Positions 11,389 through 22,949 of a stretch of DNA of 64,000 bases are shown piece after piece. Location: contig ML991794.1 in assembly GCA_010094025.1 (NCBI GenBank), positions 186,001 through 250,000 on the forward strand. The letters run 5' to 3'. The position numbers were made by a program, and so were the translations under genes. How positions within the stretch are numbered: the stretch's first letter is position 1; each line of letters starts with the position of its first letter. The notes below the pieces were generated by a model. It made no database searches and was not told the origin of the DNA. It was given only the letters and a program-made list of their open reading frames with translations. This stretch comes from Viridothelium virens. Taxonomy: Eukaryota > Ascomycota > Dothideomycetes > Trypetheliales > Trypetheliaceae.

Positions 11389-14217
11389 TCACTTCAACGA
11401 TAGCAAGTTCTTCAGTTGGTCTACCAGCTGATCAACTTTGTAAGGCTTGCTGATGACATCATCCATTCCAGCTTCAAGCATCGAGTGGCGCTGCACTTCC
11501 CTCACATTCGCGGTTACCCCAAGAATAACGCCATGAGTGACTTTTCTGGCCGCTTCAAAATCGCGGATTTCTACTGTCGCAGTATTTCCATCTTTGATCG
11601 GCATCTCTTGATCCATAAGGATACAGTCGAATGCTCTTTCTCTCGAGTTGCTACTGTTCGCTTCAATTTTTTGCTTGACTGCATCAATGGCTTCTTGGCC
11701 ATTTTTAGCGACTGATACCTGGAACCCACGATGTTGTAGCTGTCTGCGTAGCACCTTCTGATTGATAAGATTATCCTCCACCAGCAAGACGGTAGGGAGC
11801 ACGTCTTCTCGTTGCGCGTCCTGAGTTTGTTGCAGTTTTTCAGAGGTCTTTCCAGCAGAGTCTGCCTGTCGGTTCGTTTCGCCCTGACCCTCCACAAGCG
11901 AGTCTGGTAGCGTATTTTGGAGACCCTTCACACTCGATGCCCTAGTCTCGGGAATATCATGGGCGATATCAGCGGTCTGTTTGTAACGATCATCAGAGCT
12001 AGAGCTTGGATGCGCTTCGTCTCGCATTTCTACTGGCGGTTCGTCAAGTGAAGGCACCTCTGGTGTGCTCCCAATACCGGGATGGTCAGACAAAGATTGA
12101 TCAAGTGGTGGCCGTGCTTTCTGCTTGTCACCATTCGCTTTCGCGTTGTCGGGTCGTAGTTCTGGATTAGAGTCCTCTTCGATCGTGCCTAGAGGAGAAT
12201 TGTGTCGCTCCGTTGTAGGTTGTTTCGCTCCATCTACTTTTTCCTGACGTTCGCTGTCCGGCTTTGAGATTGCGGCTTGCGGGACTGACGATTGAGAGGA
12301 TCCTTGACGGTTAGAAGGAGGCCGCTGAGTATCGCCTGGACTGGCGCGTCGAACTTTGAAGAAAAATGCAAACGTCGAGCCTTCACCTTCCCTTGAGCTG
12401 ACGCCAATGTCGCCTCCATGCAATTGACAGATTTTTCTTGATATGAAGAGACCTAATCCAGAACCCCCATACTTCTCTGATGTTTTTGGAGTGGCCTGCC
12501 TAAACCGCTCAAAGAGCTTCATTTGATCTTCTTCGCCGATACCTATGCCAGTGTCTTTGATAGCAACCATCAAGTACATCGCTGAGCCCTGTCCCCAATC
12601 AGCACTCATTGTGGAGTCGTAATGGAATTGGTTTTCCTTGGTCTCAAAGAAGACAACGTTAGGAGGGTAGGACGTTGGTCGTTCCGTCGTGGCGCCCATT
12701 GCAACCGATATTCGCTTCGTCCCTTTCTTATTGGCCGTAAACTTGATCGCGTTAGTCACAAGGTTGATGAGAACTTGTTTCATCCGATTGAGATCTGCCA
12801 CTACATAATCCACACGAGATTGTTCATAAGAGACATCGAGGGCATAGTGGAACCCAATATTCTTGGATTTTAGCTCCGACTGAAAGACCTTCAAAGCCAA
12901 AGAGAATTCCCATTTTGGCTGGACGACGCTTGGCGCGAGTGTTAACATCATTGCGTCTAACTTTGAGAATGACAGAATATCATCAACAAGCACATTTTGA
13001 TGCTGCACGCAGAGCAAAATTGTATCGGCCGCGTCCGCAAGTTCGTCTAATAATTCGTCGTCCCGTTTCGCTTTGAGGAGGTTCGTCGTCGCCTTGATTT
13101 CATCAGTAAGGTGCAGAACCGCACTCAGTGGATTCCGAATTTCGTGTGAGACCATGTCAATGAATCGTTCTTGTTGATCCTTGCGATCGCGAGCCTCGAT
13201 TGCAGCCTTTTCCTGTGTGATCTCCGCAAGTTTGAGCTCGGTAATATCAATCACAGCACATATGAAACCAGCATCAGTCTCCTCTTTCAAAGGACGTAGA
13301 AGAAAAAGTCGCCACAGCTCTTGCTCTTCGTCGTGGGTGGCGCAACGGAACTCAACCCGAAGTTCCTGCCTCGAGGAAAACGCGTCCCGGTAGGCAGTCA
13401 TGACACGATCGTAGTCACGCGGGTCAATACTTTCAGGCCATGCCCGGAAACTTTGCTCGCTCCGATTCGTCGTGAGTTTGAAAAAGCCGTCATTCACGAA
13501 CACAGCTTCTGCTTCACTGTCCAGGATCGCCAGTCCGTTCGGGAGTATCTCGGCGAACTTTTGAAATAATTCGGTTTGTTTAGCATCTCGCCCATTTCGG
13601 CTCGAGCCGGTGGATTCGTCCGATAGCTTGTTCGGCTTGAGCTCTTTCGCCCCTCCGCCAAGAGTTTCCAAAAATTCTGCATCCAAGGTCGTCTCGCTTC
13701 TCGGTGTATGGATAAGCTGGGCCAAAACACCTTGTCGGGAGTCTTTCTCATCTAGCAGAGTGCTGAGGAGTATGGGAGCTTCGGCATCATATTGGGGGAT
13801 GTTCGGGAGAAAGCTCTTGCCAGCTACACCTTATTAGAGATATGTCGATTCATGTATGCTTTGCTGTGGGTAATGGCATTACTGACCAACTTTGACGGTT
13901 CGTCCACGCACACTCGACCAAAGAGAGCCAAGCGCTTCGCCAGAGAGGCAATCCGCCGCGTCTGCGCCCTGACTTTCATCGTTCTCTCCTGTAGCTTTTG
14001 TCCACGCTATGTTTTGTATTGTTGTCAAAGACTCGCCCCAAAAGATAGCAGCTGGTTGTGGTAGGGTGGAAATAAGTTGGACGTAACATCGTAGGGCAAC
14101 AGGCCATGTGCTTCGTGCATCGAGTGGACTTTTGGACCAATCAGTTTTTTCCAGATATTCATTGTTCAAGTCGTATATGGAGACGCCAGCATTGGTTAGT
14201 TTATCTAAGTTTTCCAT
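11389..14217 (-). CDS. Fungal hybrid histidine kinase (PAS, HisKA, HATPase, receiver)
   Basis: Two-component sensor kinase of about 921 residues in two exons, 14217-13887 and 13823-11389. Order of parts: N-terminal fungal kinase PAS-like block (TDWSKSPLDARSTWP through PAAIFWGESLTT, residues 30-75); a second PAS domain about residues 200-310; the H box MVSHEIRNPLS with the phospho-accepting histidine near residue 337; the ATP-binding domain with N box LVTNAIKFT and G boxes DTGIGIG and GGSGLGLFISRKI; a Ser/Pro/Glu-rich linker of about 170 residues; and a receiver domain (TVLLVEDNLINQKVL) with the phospho-acceptor aspartate in FDCILMDQEMP, near residue 848, and the conserved SKPYK. No membrane segment is seen, so it should be soluble. 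The signal would pass by a Ypd1-type phosphotransfer protein. An upstream in-frame TTG is not taken as start; ATG is at 14217. Confidence 0.93.
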
Positions 14218-14844
14218 TGAGGGCGCTATTTCAGTATGTGTCCCGCTCAAATGGCCTCAGATCAGCGCGGGCCTGCGATTAGGCGACTTGAAGCAGGGCG
14301 AAAGGTTGCTCGTAGCCGATGATAAGACATCGCGTTCAAGTTCGATTTGATGATAAGGATGCTTAGTGTTTAGGATTTGCATCAAGCTTTGGAGGTGGTG
14401 TTCTGAGGGAGCGATGACGTACTTGGCCATTGCAACATGCCCATGCTTACCTGTCAGGCGAGATCGCTCTTGTGACGACACTCTTCTACTAGAAGACACG
14501 AGGGACGAGGTACGACCGAGCAGGCAAGCTAGGAAGCCGCGCCCCTGCTGCGTTGTGTCATTGTGTTCTCTGGTCAGCTTGATTTGAGCCGACAGCCATC
14601 GGTGTCGCGAAGTGGCTGTGAGCCATTTAAAGTACGCGTTTTGGTGTCGTGTCGACCCTGCGCCATCTAAAATGGCCCATTCCGCGAGGCCGTGGGCCCC
14701 TGCTCCTTGACGCGTGTGTCCCAATCGCTTTAAAGTATCTTTCTCAGCCCTCTCAGCTCCCAGGCAGATCCAGTACTAATAATCTCAACCTGCCAGAGTG
14801 AGATTTGGGAGCGGAAAGTAACTACGCCGTGAGTTGGCTTCACC
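14218..14844. promoter_or_regulatory. Shared divergent promoter region of the histidine kinase and the Zn2Cys6 gene
   Basis: A 627 bp head-to-head gap holding both 5' ends. No TATA box is obvious. The open frames across it (for example 14724-14257 on the - strand) do not start with a domain and overlap leader sequence, so I do not call them genes. Confidence 0.5.
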
Positions 14845-16458
14845 ATGACACTTCCACACGAGGAACCAAAGAAGCATAGGCGATACTGCACCAAAGTAAA
14901 GACGGGATGCCGAACCTGCAAGATCCGACGAGTCAAGTGTGACGAGGCACATCCCGCTTGTCGAAGATGCACAAGTACAGGTCGAAAATGTGACGGATAT
15001 GCAATCCAAGAGAAACCGAATCAAACCATAATCCCCACCAAGTCACTTTGCTTGGACAGAACAGGCACCTCCCTGACGAAGATCTTGGGTACCACTGCGG
15101 AGAGTCGCTCACTGGAATTCTACTTTGAGCGAGCTGCTCCAAAGATCTCAGGTTTACTCGGAAACAACTTCTGGTTCCGGATCGTCTACCAGATTGGCTA
15201 TTCCGAACCGGCTGTTCGTCACGCCCTCATAGCGATCGGCTACCTGTTCGAAAAGCAAGGCCATGATCCCCCGTCAAAGTACCATCATCTTTCCATCTAT
15301 ACCGATGACAAGTTTTTGCTCAATCAATACAACCGTGCCATTGGCTGTCTTGTGACCCGAATGTCCAATAAATCAAACCCGGTGGACATTTCTCTTGTCA
15401 CCAGCGTATTGTTTGTATGCCTGGAGAGTCTGATGCAGCGACCATGGGGCTGTCTCGCACACTACAAGAGTGGACTTGAACTTTTGCTTAATATGCGAGC
15501 CAAGCAAGCCATTGCTCCAGGGCCAGCTACCCAAGCCGAGGAGAATCCAGACAGATCGATGTCTTCCAAGTCGAAGTTAGCGTCAAAAGCTCTTGACGCC
15601 GACCTGGTTGAAGAAACTTTAGTCCCTCTCTTTACGCGTCTGAACTTGACGGCATTACTTCACGGTGCCTCCGAACCGCATATTTCGTCTATCGATACCA
15701 CCACGTTTAAACCACTGCCAGTCATGTTTGCAAGTTTTGAAGAAGGCTCGTCATTATTGCTCGATATTATCAACCACTCACTAAGATACGTTCAATTGGC
15801 CACCGTCAAGAGATACGAGCAAACACTCACCCAAGATGATTTTGCTGTTCACTCATATCTCCTCCTCTGTTTGGATCGTTGGCTCAAATTACTTAACAAA
15901 TGGGAGCACATCACTGGTAGAAGATACAATAAGGATCCTCAACTATGTACCCTCCGTATCTTTCATATGTGTATGTGGATCTGGCTTTCTTGCTGTAACG
16001 ATCCGCTCGAAATGGAGTTCGACGACCACGTGAGCGATTTCTGTCAGGTCCTTTCCCTTGCAGACGTACTTGTGAATAGTTCCTCTGCTCCAAAGTCTCC
16101 TACGGAACTGGATTTCACCTACGATATGGAATATGTTCCACCGGTCTACTTTGCAGCGGTCAAATGTCGCGATCCTATGGTACGACGTAGAGCCATATCT
16201 CTTCTGGACGCACGTCGACGTCGTGAGGGCCTATGGCACTCTGAGCGATGTTCGGCTGTGGCCAAGCGAATAATGGCTATCGAAGAGGCTGGACTTTGCG
16301 GATCTCTCACGCGTAGATTTCCTCCAGCAAAATACAGAATCACCGATGCTGTTATGGCCGAGACTGGACCAAGCTTTCGGACGACTTTGTTCACACTTCC
16401 CCATGCTCTGGGAACTACACGATATCAGTGGGATGAAATGGTACACCTCGTGCCCTGA
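14845..16458 (+). CDS. Zn2Cys6 transcription factor
   Basis: A single-exon gene of 537 residues, ATG at 14845. The binuclear zinc cluster is complete: Cys22, Cys25, Cys32, Cys39, Cys42 and Cys49, spaced CX2CX6CX6CX2CX6C (GCRTCKIRRVKCDE then ACRRCTSTGRKC). It is preceded by a basic run. A regulatory region follows that looks like the fungal-specific DUF3468 type (ESRSLEFYFERAAPKISG, then SAVL-like helices such as AVRHALIAIGYLFEKQG). This family binds CGG-type triplets. It is divergent from the histidine kinase. Target genes cannot be told from the sequence; the beta-lactamase-fold gene 1 kb downstream is a possibility only by position. Confidence 0.93.
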   Translation: MTLPHEEPKKHRRYCTKVKTGCRTCKIRRVKCDEAHPACRRCTSTGRKCDGYAIQEKPNQTIIPTKSLCLDRTGTSLTKILGTTAESRSLEFYFERAAPKISGLLGNNFWFRIVYQIGYSEPAVRHALIAIGYLFEKQGHDPPSKYHHLSIYTDDKFLLNQYNRAIGCLVTRMSNKSNPVDISLVTSVLFVCLESLMQRPWGCLAHYKSGLELLLNMRAKQAIAPGPATQAEENPDRSMSSKSKLASKALDADLVEETLVPLFTRLNLTALLHGASEPHISSIDTTTFKPLPVMFASFEEGSSLLLDIINHSLRYVQLATVKRYEQTLTQDDFAVHSYLLLCLDRWLKLLNKWEHITGRRYNKDPQLCTLRIFHMCMWIWLSCCNDPLEMEFDDHVSDFCQVLSLADVLVNSSSAPKSPTELDFTYDMEYVPPVYFAAVKCRDPMVRRRAISLLDARRRREGLWHSERCSAVAKRIMAIEEAGLCGSLTRRFPPAKYRITDAVMAETGPSFRTTLFTLPHALGTTRYQWDEMVHLVP

Positions 16459-17495
16459 GAGTGAAGCGCTGAAACTAGAGAACTAGCATCTGAATGCACT
16501 CTGGCATCTCTGAAAAGGAGCATAAACACAGGCATGTTTTCTCAGAACGCAGAACACTCCTCATCGAACGTGTCGCATCAGGGGGATACCGTCAGAACGT
16601 CTCATCTGACACTGGACTTGGCCTCGTGTGATCCCGGCGCTTACTTTGTTCAGTCAATGGGTAACAGGAAAGCAAATTCCCTCTCGTCTCTTGCGACGTA
16701 CTTGTTTCTCCCAAAACTAGATGGATAGATGAACCTGGAAAGCTAGCCTCAGCTACCCATTAGAATTCTCGGAATGGGCCGGTCCCCTGTGACCTTGGTG
16801 CGCATGAGACCAGGCAGTGGATAGGCATGTTTATCTTCCATTGGACTGGTTGCTCGCCTTGTTCATCAGGAATGATTTGGTAAGGATAGTAGTCTTTTTT
16901 TCTCTTTCGTCTATTCGCGTTCGGGCACGTGCGGAACTTGGTGGATCTCAGGCACGTGACCTTTGCGAGATTTAGCGCGTGTCTCTACCCTGAGAACGGC
17001 AAAGGCAAAGCAGGCCGTGTATCGGCCATCGTCATTCATTCTCGTACCTATTTCCATATCCTCAAAGCTGAAGACCGTGGAATGGGAGATACACTCTGAG
17101 AATAAATCCCCTGCTTCAGCTACTTCCCTCATTTTCAGCCTCACGAGGGTAGCTCCGACCATGCATCGTTTGCTTAGCTCCGCGGTTGGATGAACAAGCG
17201 AGCGTTGCCTTTGATGCGAATCTGGCAATAGGTCGAAATTGGCGTTCTGGTCCCTCTCCCACAAGTGATCCTTAGATTATAAGGCTCGCTTCGGTCACGT
17301 GTGGCCAGAAAAGCTCAGGTATGGGCATTTGTAGCGGTGCCAGGCTCGTGGAGGTAGTTTATTGCAATATCATGACTGTATAAAGCCTCGGAGATCTCTC
17401 ACAAAAAGGTAAGCTGTTATCTCTACTTACTTTTCACCCTGTCCTGAGGTAGATTTTTCTTCGTCTCTGAATTCCCCTTTCGAAACTTGAAAATC
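16459..17495. promoter_or_regulatory. Upstream region of the beta-lactamase-fold gene with three CACGTG sites and a TATA box
   Basis: CACGTG palindromes lie at 16926-16931, 16953-16958 and 17296-17301, and a TATAAAG box at 17379-17385, about 117 bp before the ATG at 17496. CACGTG is the core bound by bHLH factors such as Cbf1/Pho4-type proteins; which one binds here is unknown. An open frame on the - strand (17264-16911) lacks an early ATG and has no domain I recognise; I leave it as unresolved. Confidence 0.5.
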
Positions 17496-19292
17496 ATGCA
17501 CGAGCATTTTCTTGTCACGCTTGGTTTGTTGCCCTTTGTTTTGGCCGAAGGTCTCACAAACTGCCCAACACTTGGACCAGTCTTTCCGGCCCCTCGTACG
17601 CTCAACACAAACAGCCTCCAGGATGTCTTTCAAAACCTTACAGAAACACTCAATCACGCTATTGCGACTGGTAATGGCACGCATGGAGCTGTGGACAACA
17701 ACACAGCATATTCGGTTCAATTCTTTTCTCTGATTGAGAATATGCCAGCTTTTGAGTGGTATTATACTCCGGCTCCCATCCAAAATGCTTCCTTCGGTAC
17801 CAAGAAGATCGACGGCGACTCTATCTTTCGTATTGGAAGTCTTACCAAGCTTTTCACTGTCTATGCTCTTCTTTTAGAGCTTGGTGACATATACTGGGAT
17901 GAACCTGTGACCAAGTTTCTTCCAGAACTACAGAAACAGTCCCAAGAGAGCCTCTCAGATGCAGTTGACTTCGTGCGCTGGGACGACGTCACTCTTGGGG
18001 CACTCGCCAGTCACCTCGCTGGAGTTACAAGGGATCTGGAAACCCAAACGTCAATATCAACCGAAGTTCCCGCAGCTCAATTGGCGGAATACGGCCTCCC
18101 TCCTCTTTCACGCGCCGATCTGCCTCTGTGTGTTGAAAATGCGACAGCGCCATGCAATCGCTCCGAATTTCTAGCAGCGCTTGCGACTCGCCAGCCCACA
18201 TATGCTCCTAACACGACGCCTATCTATAGTAATTCAGGGTTTCAGATCTTGGCCTATGCGCTGGAAGCTATAGTTGGTCGGCCGCTGTCGGAGATTCTTC
18301 GGGAGCGCATGTTTTCTCCACTCTTTCTTTCCAACACTTCAACAACTGCGCCGGTGAACGATTCCAGAGGTGTCATTCCTGGAGACCCAGGCAGCAGTGG
18401 CTGGAACTATGCTCTTGGGAAAGCGAATGGTTACTCGGGCATCTATACCACTGCGTCCGACATTGTCAAAGTCGGCAAATCGATTCTCAATTCCACACTC
18501 CTCGACCCTAACATCACCCGTGCCTGGCTCAAACCCGTCGTCCATACATCCTCGCTTGCTCTGAGCGTCGGACGTCCTTGGGAAATCGCACGACAAGCCC
18601 TGAATCCCCCATACGAGCACGTGGTCGACATCTACACAAAAACCGGAGACGAAGAAACATACAGTAGTCTCCTCGCTCTTATTCCCGACTACAACGCCGG
18701 CTGGGTCAGCCTTGCTTCCGGTCCCGGCCAGGACACCGTCATCGACGAAATTATTGTTGACGCCGTCATCCCGCACCTAGAGGCCGCAGCGCGGGAGCAG
18801 GCGCACATGGTTTTCGGAGGGAGGTACACCGCGTCGAATCTCAACAGCAGCCTCACAATCGGAACAAATCCAAATGTGCTAGGCCTGCAGCTCACGGAGT
18901 GGATCAGCAATGGTTCGGACATACTTGAGGCTTTGGCTGCCGTCTATGGGAATCCTGGGGGTAGCATAACGGTGGTGCTCCAGCCAACAGACTTGGAGAT
19001 GCCGGTTCGATCGTCTGCATTTGCGAATGCGACGGGGACGATGAACGGTTCTTCGGCTCGGAGCGTTCGGAAGGTCGCTTTCAGGGCGATATACGAAGTA
19101 CCGTCAAAGTTCACGGACTCGGGGGTGATTGCTGAGGCCTGTACGAGCTGGTTCAGCGTGGACGGTCTCCCTTACGGCGACTTTGCGGATGATGAGTTCT
19201 TGATTGCTGTTGCAACGGATGAGTGTGGGGAAGAGAGAGCTTTGAGTATCAGTCCGAGGTTCTTGCATGTCACCTTGGAAAGAGACGAATAG
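17496..19292 (+). CDS. Secreted beta-lactamase-fold (class C/DD-peptidase-like) serine hydrolase
   Basis: Single-exon gene of 598 residues; the in-frame TTG nine bases earlier is not used, since the ATG at 17496 opens a clean signal peptide (MHEHFLVTLGLLPFVLA). The catalytic motif SxxK is present as Ser115-Leu-Thr-Lys118 in RIGSLTKLFTVYALL, and the YxN motif as Tyr244-Ser-Asn246 in TPIYSNSGF. Several N-glycosylation sites (NLT, NGT, NAS, NDS, NSS) fit a secreted protein. The C-terminal third is a separate beta-rich region (from about GGRYTASNLNSSLT) that fungal members carry after the hydrolase domain. Fungal relatives act as esterases or are uncharacterised; no cell-wall peptidoglycan role is expected. 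The substrate is unknown. Confidence 0.9.
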   Translation: MHEHFLVTLGLLPFVLAEGLTNCPTLGPVFPAPRTLNTNSLQDVFQNLTETLNHAIATGNGTHGAVDNNTAYSVQFFSLIENMPAFEWYYTPAPIQNASFGTKKIDGDSIFRIGSLTKLFTVYALLLELGDIYWDEPVTKFLPELQKQSQESLSDAVDFVRWDDVTLGALASHLAGVTRDLETQTSISTEVPAAQLAEYGLPPLSRADLPLCVENATAPCNRSEFLAALATRQPTYAPNTTPIYSNSGFQILAYALEAIVGRPLSEILRERMFSPLFLSNTSTTAPVNDSRGVIPGDPGSSGWNYALGKANGYSGIYTTASDIVKVGKSILNSTLLDPNITRAWLKPVVHTSSLALSVGRPWEIARQALNPPYEHVVDIYTKTGDEETYSSLLALIPDYNAGWVSLASGPGQDTVIDEIIVDAVIPHLEAAAREQAHMVFGGRYTASNLNSSLTIGTNPNVLGLQLTEWISNGSDILEALAAVYGNPGGSITVVLQPTDLEMPVRSSAFANATGTMNGSSARSVRKVAFRAIYEVPSKFTDSGVIAEACTSWFSVDGLPYGDFADDEFLIAVATDECGEERALSISPRFLHVTLERDE

Positions 19293-19507
19293 ACATGGGG
19301 AAAGGGGCTTAGCGCTGCGAGAATTATTTACATTCTGATCTGTAGTTGTGTCTGCTAATATATAATTTTGTAGATTGCTATAAGCATAATTGACTCGCAT
19401 TCCTCTAGTCCATCAAGATATATAATAGTAGCCGCTAAGCAGTCCAAATTGACTACTTTGTCTGGACCGATGTCGTCCCTACACAGTTCCCCCACGGATT
19501 TACTAAG

Positions 19508-22071
19508 TCAATCTTTCATCCGTGATCGGAATTTTCGCCGGGCCTTTTCGGTCAACACAGTAACAATGGGAAGGAGGTATAAGTAGCTCTCCTTTAATCC
19601 TTCCTTAAATTCACCCACCATTTTTTCCATTTCATTCTCAAGAGCCATTGTTTCTTTGGCTTTCACTGCAAACGTCCCCGAAGTTGTGGGAGGTGAAGGT
19701 ATTTGCCGTCTCTCTGACCCCCGTCCTTGAGTGGACCCCAGATCACCGTCACGGCGGGCTATGGTAATGGCCACCTAGCAAGTTGTCCTCGAGCATGATA
19801 CCTATCTTCTCCAAAGTACGATTTGCCGTCTCCACTCAAACTAGCCATATCCATAGTACCATTCCGAGTGAAATACCGGCTAAGACGGCAAACACCATCT
19901 TGAAGATCTTATTCAGTATATTAGCACGTCTTTTTGGCTATCAAAGTCCAGTAAAGCAATTCATCAGTTTGATGAGACTGTTGATTCGCTTCCTGTGCCG
20001 CCAGAGGTAAATTTTTCGTCAGAGTGTTGCGGGGAATACCGATCTGCGCGACACGGAGTCGCCCTACGGAAGACGAAGCTCACGGACGTGCCTAGCTGCT
20101 GTGGCTGCAGCATAACTATTACGTTCTACTGCTGGGGCCGTGAAGCCCACCTAGTAACGAAAATCAGATCTGAGATTGTCCAGAGCCGGAGTCGGGATCC
20201 GTCATATCCGCGGAACGGCATCAGGGTGGGTCGCATACAGGAGGTATATGGGGCGGATATTAAGCAGGATAAGATGTCGGCGGCCTCAAGTATCGAAGTG
20301 CTGCATGTTGGGATGGGTGAGGAGCACATTGGGTAAGAGGTCTTCTGATAATAGTGGCGAGGGAGGTGACGTTGTTGTCGAGGCTGGTTAGTTCGAAGAG
20401 TAACCAAGGGGTGTTAATAATGCAGACGATGCCGAGGGACTGTTTCCGGGATACGCTGCATGATGAAAAAAAGATTGAGCTGATGCAGAGGCCAATGAGG
20501 TCCGGCCAGGGTACGTTGCTGCTGGTGGAAGGGCAGCAGTGCTTAATAAAGCAAAGCGATCAAGATGCCAGATTGATCACATAGTACTTTGTGGCAAATT
20601 AAACAGCTTTATTCAATGCCTTTGACGTGACACTCTCTGCTGAAGAGGTATCTTCCTTGCGGAAGAGCAGTGTATTAGTTCTTTGATAATGCGTTTGGCG
20701 ACGAGCCTCTCGATATTGCCTGTAGAATAATTAGATAATGGCCAATCCAACTGCGAAGAGGGATACGCTTTCAATTGTTACTAATGGGCTGCAACATTCC
20801 AAGCGTGTCCAGAAAGAGAAGGCCAATCGACAAGCTACTAGGAAAGGTTTTCAGTTGGAGCTATAGTCATCGCCATACCTTGTCGACGATTGGGCCGATC
20901 GTGGTAGTCGAGGCGGATTAGGCTCAACCAGGATGGTGTATGTGGATCCAGTGTCCTACCCAAAAGCGTAAGCTGCAAATAGTCCCGCAATGCGGTAGAG
21001 CTAAAGCTCGAGCCTTACCGTTATGCATCTTGATCATTGCCATGTGTCATTAAATGTAATCCTCTCCCGTGTATCGATGGGGATCAGTGTGAAATGCCGG
21101 TGTTGGGCTCAATTAAGTAACAGGAAAAGTCTTGGCGTCTATACGTCGTATGGGATCCAATCTCAGCCGCGGAAAACCTTCCTGCATGTTGTCTGACTTA
21201 CGAGATGAATACGAAAATGTTAAGAAAGCCCGGGCATATTGCTTCGCCTCATGCAGCATCTAGTATTTTTAGTACTCAAAGCAATTGTGTCGAGTCCTGT
21301 GGAGAGCCCACAATGTCTTGGCGTCATTACTGTAGTCAACGAGAAGCACTTCGGTGGTTGGTACGAACCCCTCCGATCTCGCTAGCACACAGGCGGCGGC
21401 GTCGATAGCACGCGTGGATGGCTATTCCCGAGCCTGCCGCCTCTCTAGATCCTGGTAGTTGGACAAAGCACCTTTTCGACTCGTCCATTGTGCAACATTA
21501 TTGGCTGACGGTATTAATCAGGAAGCCATGGGTATCCCTTTGATGGCATGGCATTGGTGGAGTAGTACTTCTTTTGTATCGAAGGAGTAAGTAGCACAGC
21601 ATCTACAATTTATTGAAAGAAAGTACCATATCGCTGTTAAGAGAATAGGCTAAATTTGCGAGAGTGACCATGATTATGACGCAGGATTCTATGCAATGTA
21701 TGGTTATGTTGAAGCGCAGCGCTAAAAAGGGCGAGATTTCTGACACATTGACGAATCCAATACTTAACCACTCACCTCTATTCGCCAGGCGGATGAATAT
21801 AGTTAAGCCCATACTGCTACTGTACACTTCAGCTGCGGCCATTGTCTCCGAATCCAGAATTGGATGATCGCCAAGCTCTTTTGAAAGGGTGGTCAATCAT
21901 TTGCATGCCTCGAGACTCGTCTTAATAAATTAATTGGAAGAGCTTTCGGCATCTTTGTCCTCATGTGGCTAGAGATGGTAATACGCATGGCTCCGCTTTC
22001 CTTGTAGGACTCAAGTGCATGCAACTGACGATCGGAGGCTGTATGTCGAACAGTAGTAGACATGTCGCTTC
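19508..22071 (-). pseudogene. Eroded multi-segment membrane-protein-like gene
   Basis: No intact gene spans this stretch, but the - strand shows repeated islands of coding-like translation in one order. They begin with an ATG near 22071 (MSTTVRHTASDRQLHALESY). Hydrophobic segments follow, such as IHCIESCVIIMVTLANLAYS (about 21700), then IGLCISSIFFSS with IINTPWLLFELTSLDNNVT (about 20400-20500), then MVFAVLAGISLGMVLWIWLV (about 19870-19930). A charged tail ends at 19508 (KARRKFRSRMKD). Stops and frame changes separate the islands, more than a simple set of introns would explain. I read it as a decayed host gene for an integral membrane protein. I do not recognise the family. A living gene with many short introns is the main alternative. 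Confidence 0.33.
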
Positions 22072-22900
22072 AACTTATGGCTCGAGATAAACAGGTATAG
22101 ACTTGTAGCGTGGACACTAGAAGAGTGTGTGCAGGTGCTAAACCAGGCCTGCGTGACAGAGATTGGCTGATTGGTATCATTCAAAGTGCGGAAGGGCTCC
22201 TGAATCAAGTTAAATCAAAAGAGCTTGCGCCATTCTCGGATCAATTCCTCGCAAATGCAGTTAATGCAGAGCCGACTCCTTATCGCATCTCATGTTGCTG
22301 CAACTGGCATAGCTGAGTAGCTCCATGGACAGTAATTTAGGGAATGATCGTAGGTGCCCATCAGGTATACGTCCTTCATACGAGAATCTATATCTTCAAC
22401 AGCCAGTCTGTGGAACGACTGTGGGACCAGAGAGATCCGAAAGTGACGTAAGAAATATCTCGATCCCAGTGATCCATTGCATTTCGCATTTCAAGGGTTT
22501 GATGCAAACTTTTCCCTGCCAGTGCAGGTACTTGTCACTGGTGTCGGTGGCTGTGGCGTCCTTCTTCTAGTCAGTAACAGTGGTGTGCTGAGAAGACTTT
22601 GTTGAATATGCCCTTGGAATATCCGATGGAAGAAGCCGGCGTCGCTGACAGCACCCTAAGAAAGGTGTGGTGGACAATGATCTTTGACAAGAGAATAATG
22701 TGGTGCATCTGCATGACTCTAGTCCCCGGAAATAATGCCGCAGTTGTAGGAACAGCGGTGCATTACGGCCAGGTAGTCGGGAACAGGGACGGAGCACTTT
22801 TCTCACCCAATACAGTATCCCTTAGCAACCGATTATTGAAGGATGCAGGACGCATCGATGGAGTCAGTCGTTCGGCTGTCGGGCACCCTCACTTCTCGGA

Positions 22901-22918
22901 TTTTTTTTTTTTTTTTTT
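22901..22918 (+). repeat. Poly(T) tract, 18 bases
   Basis: An uninterrupted run of 18 T on the + strand, the longest homopolymer I noticed in the window. It sits between the two relic regions. It could be the fossil poly(A) end of a reverse-transcribed insert on the - strand or simple slippage; no target-site duplication was identified. Confidence 0.8.
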
Positions 22919-22949
22919 GACAGCTGTGGGCGAGTGTGCGTACATGGTA

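Noticed and set aside
16911-17264. 117-codon frame on the - strand upstream of the beta-lactamase-fold gene
   Set aside because: No ATG in its first third, no splice-linked partner and no recognised domain; kept only as a note.
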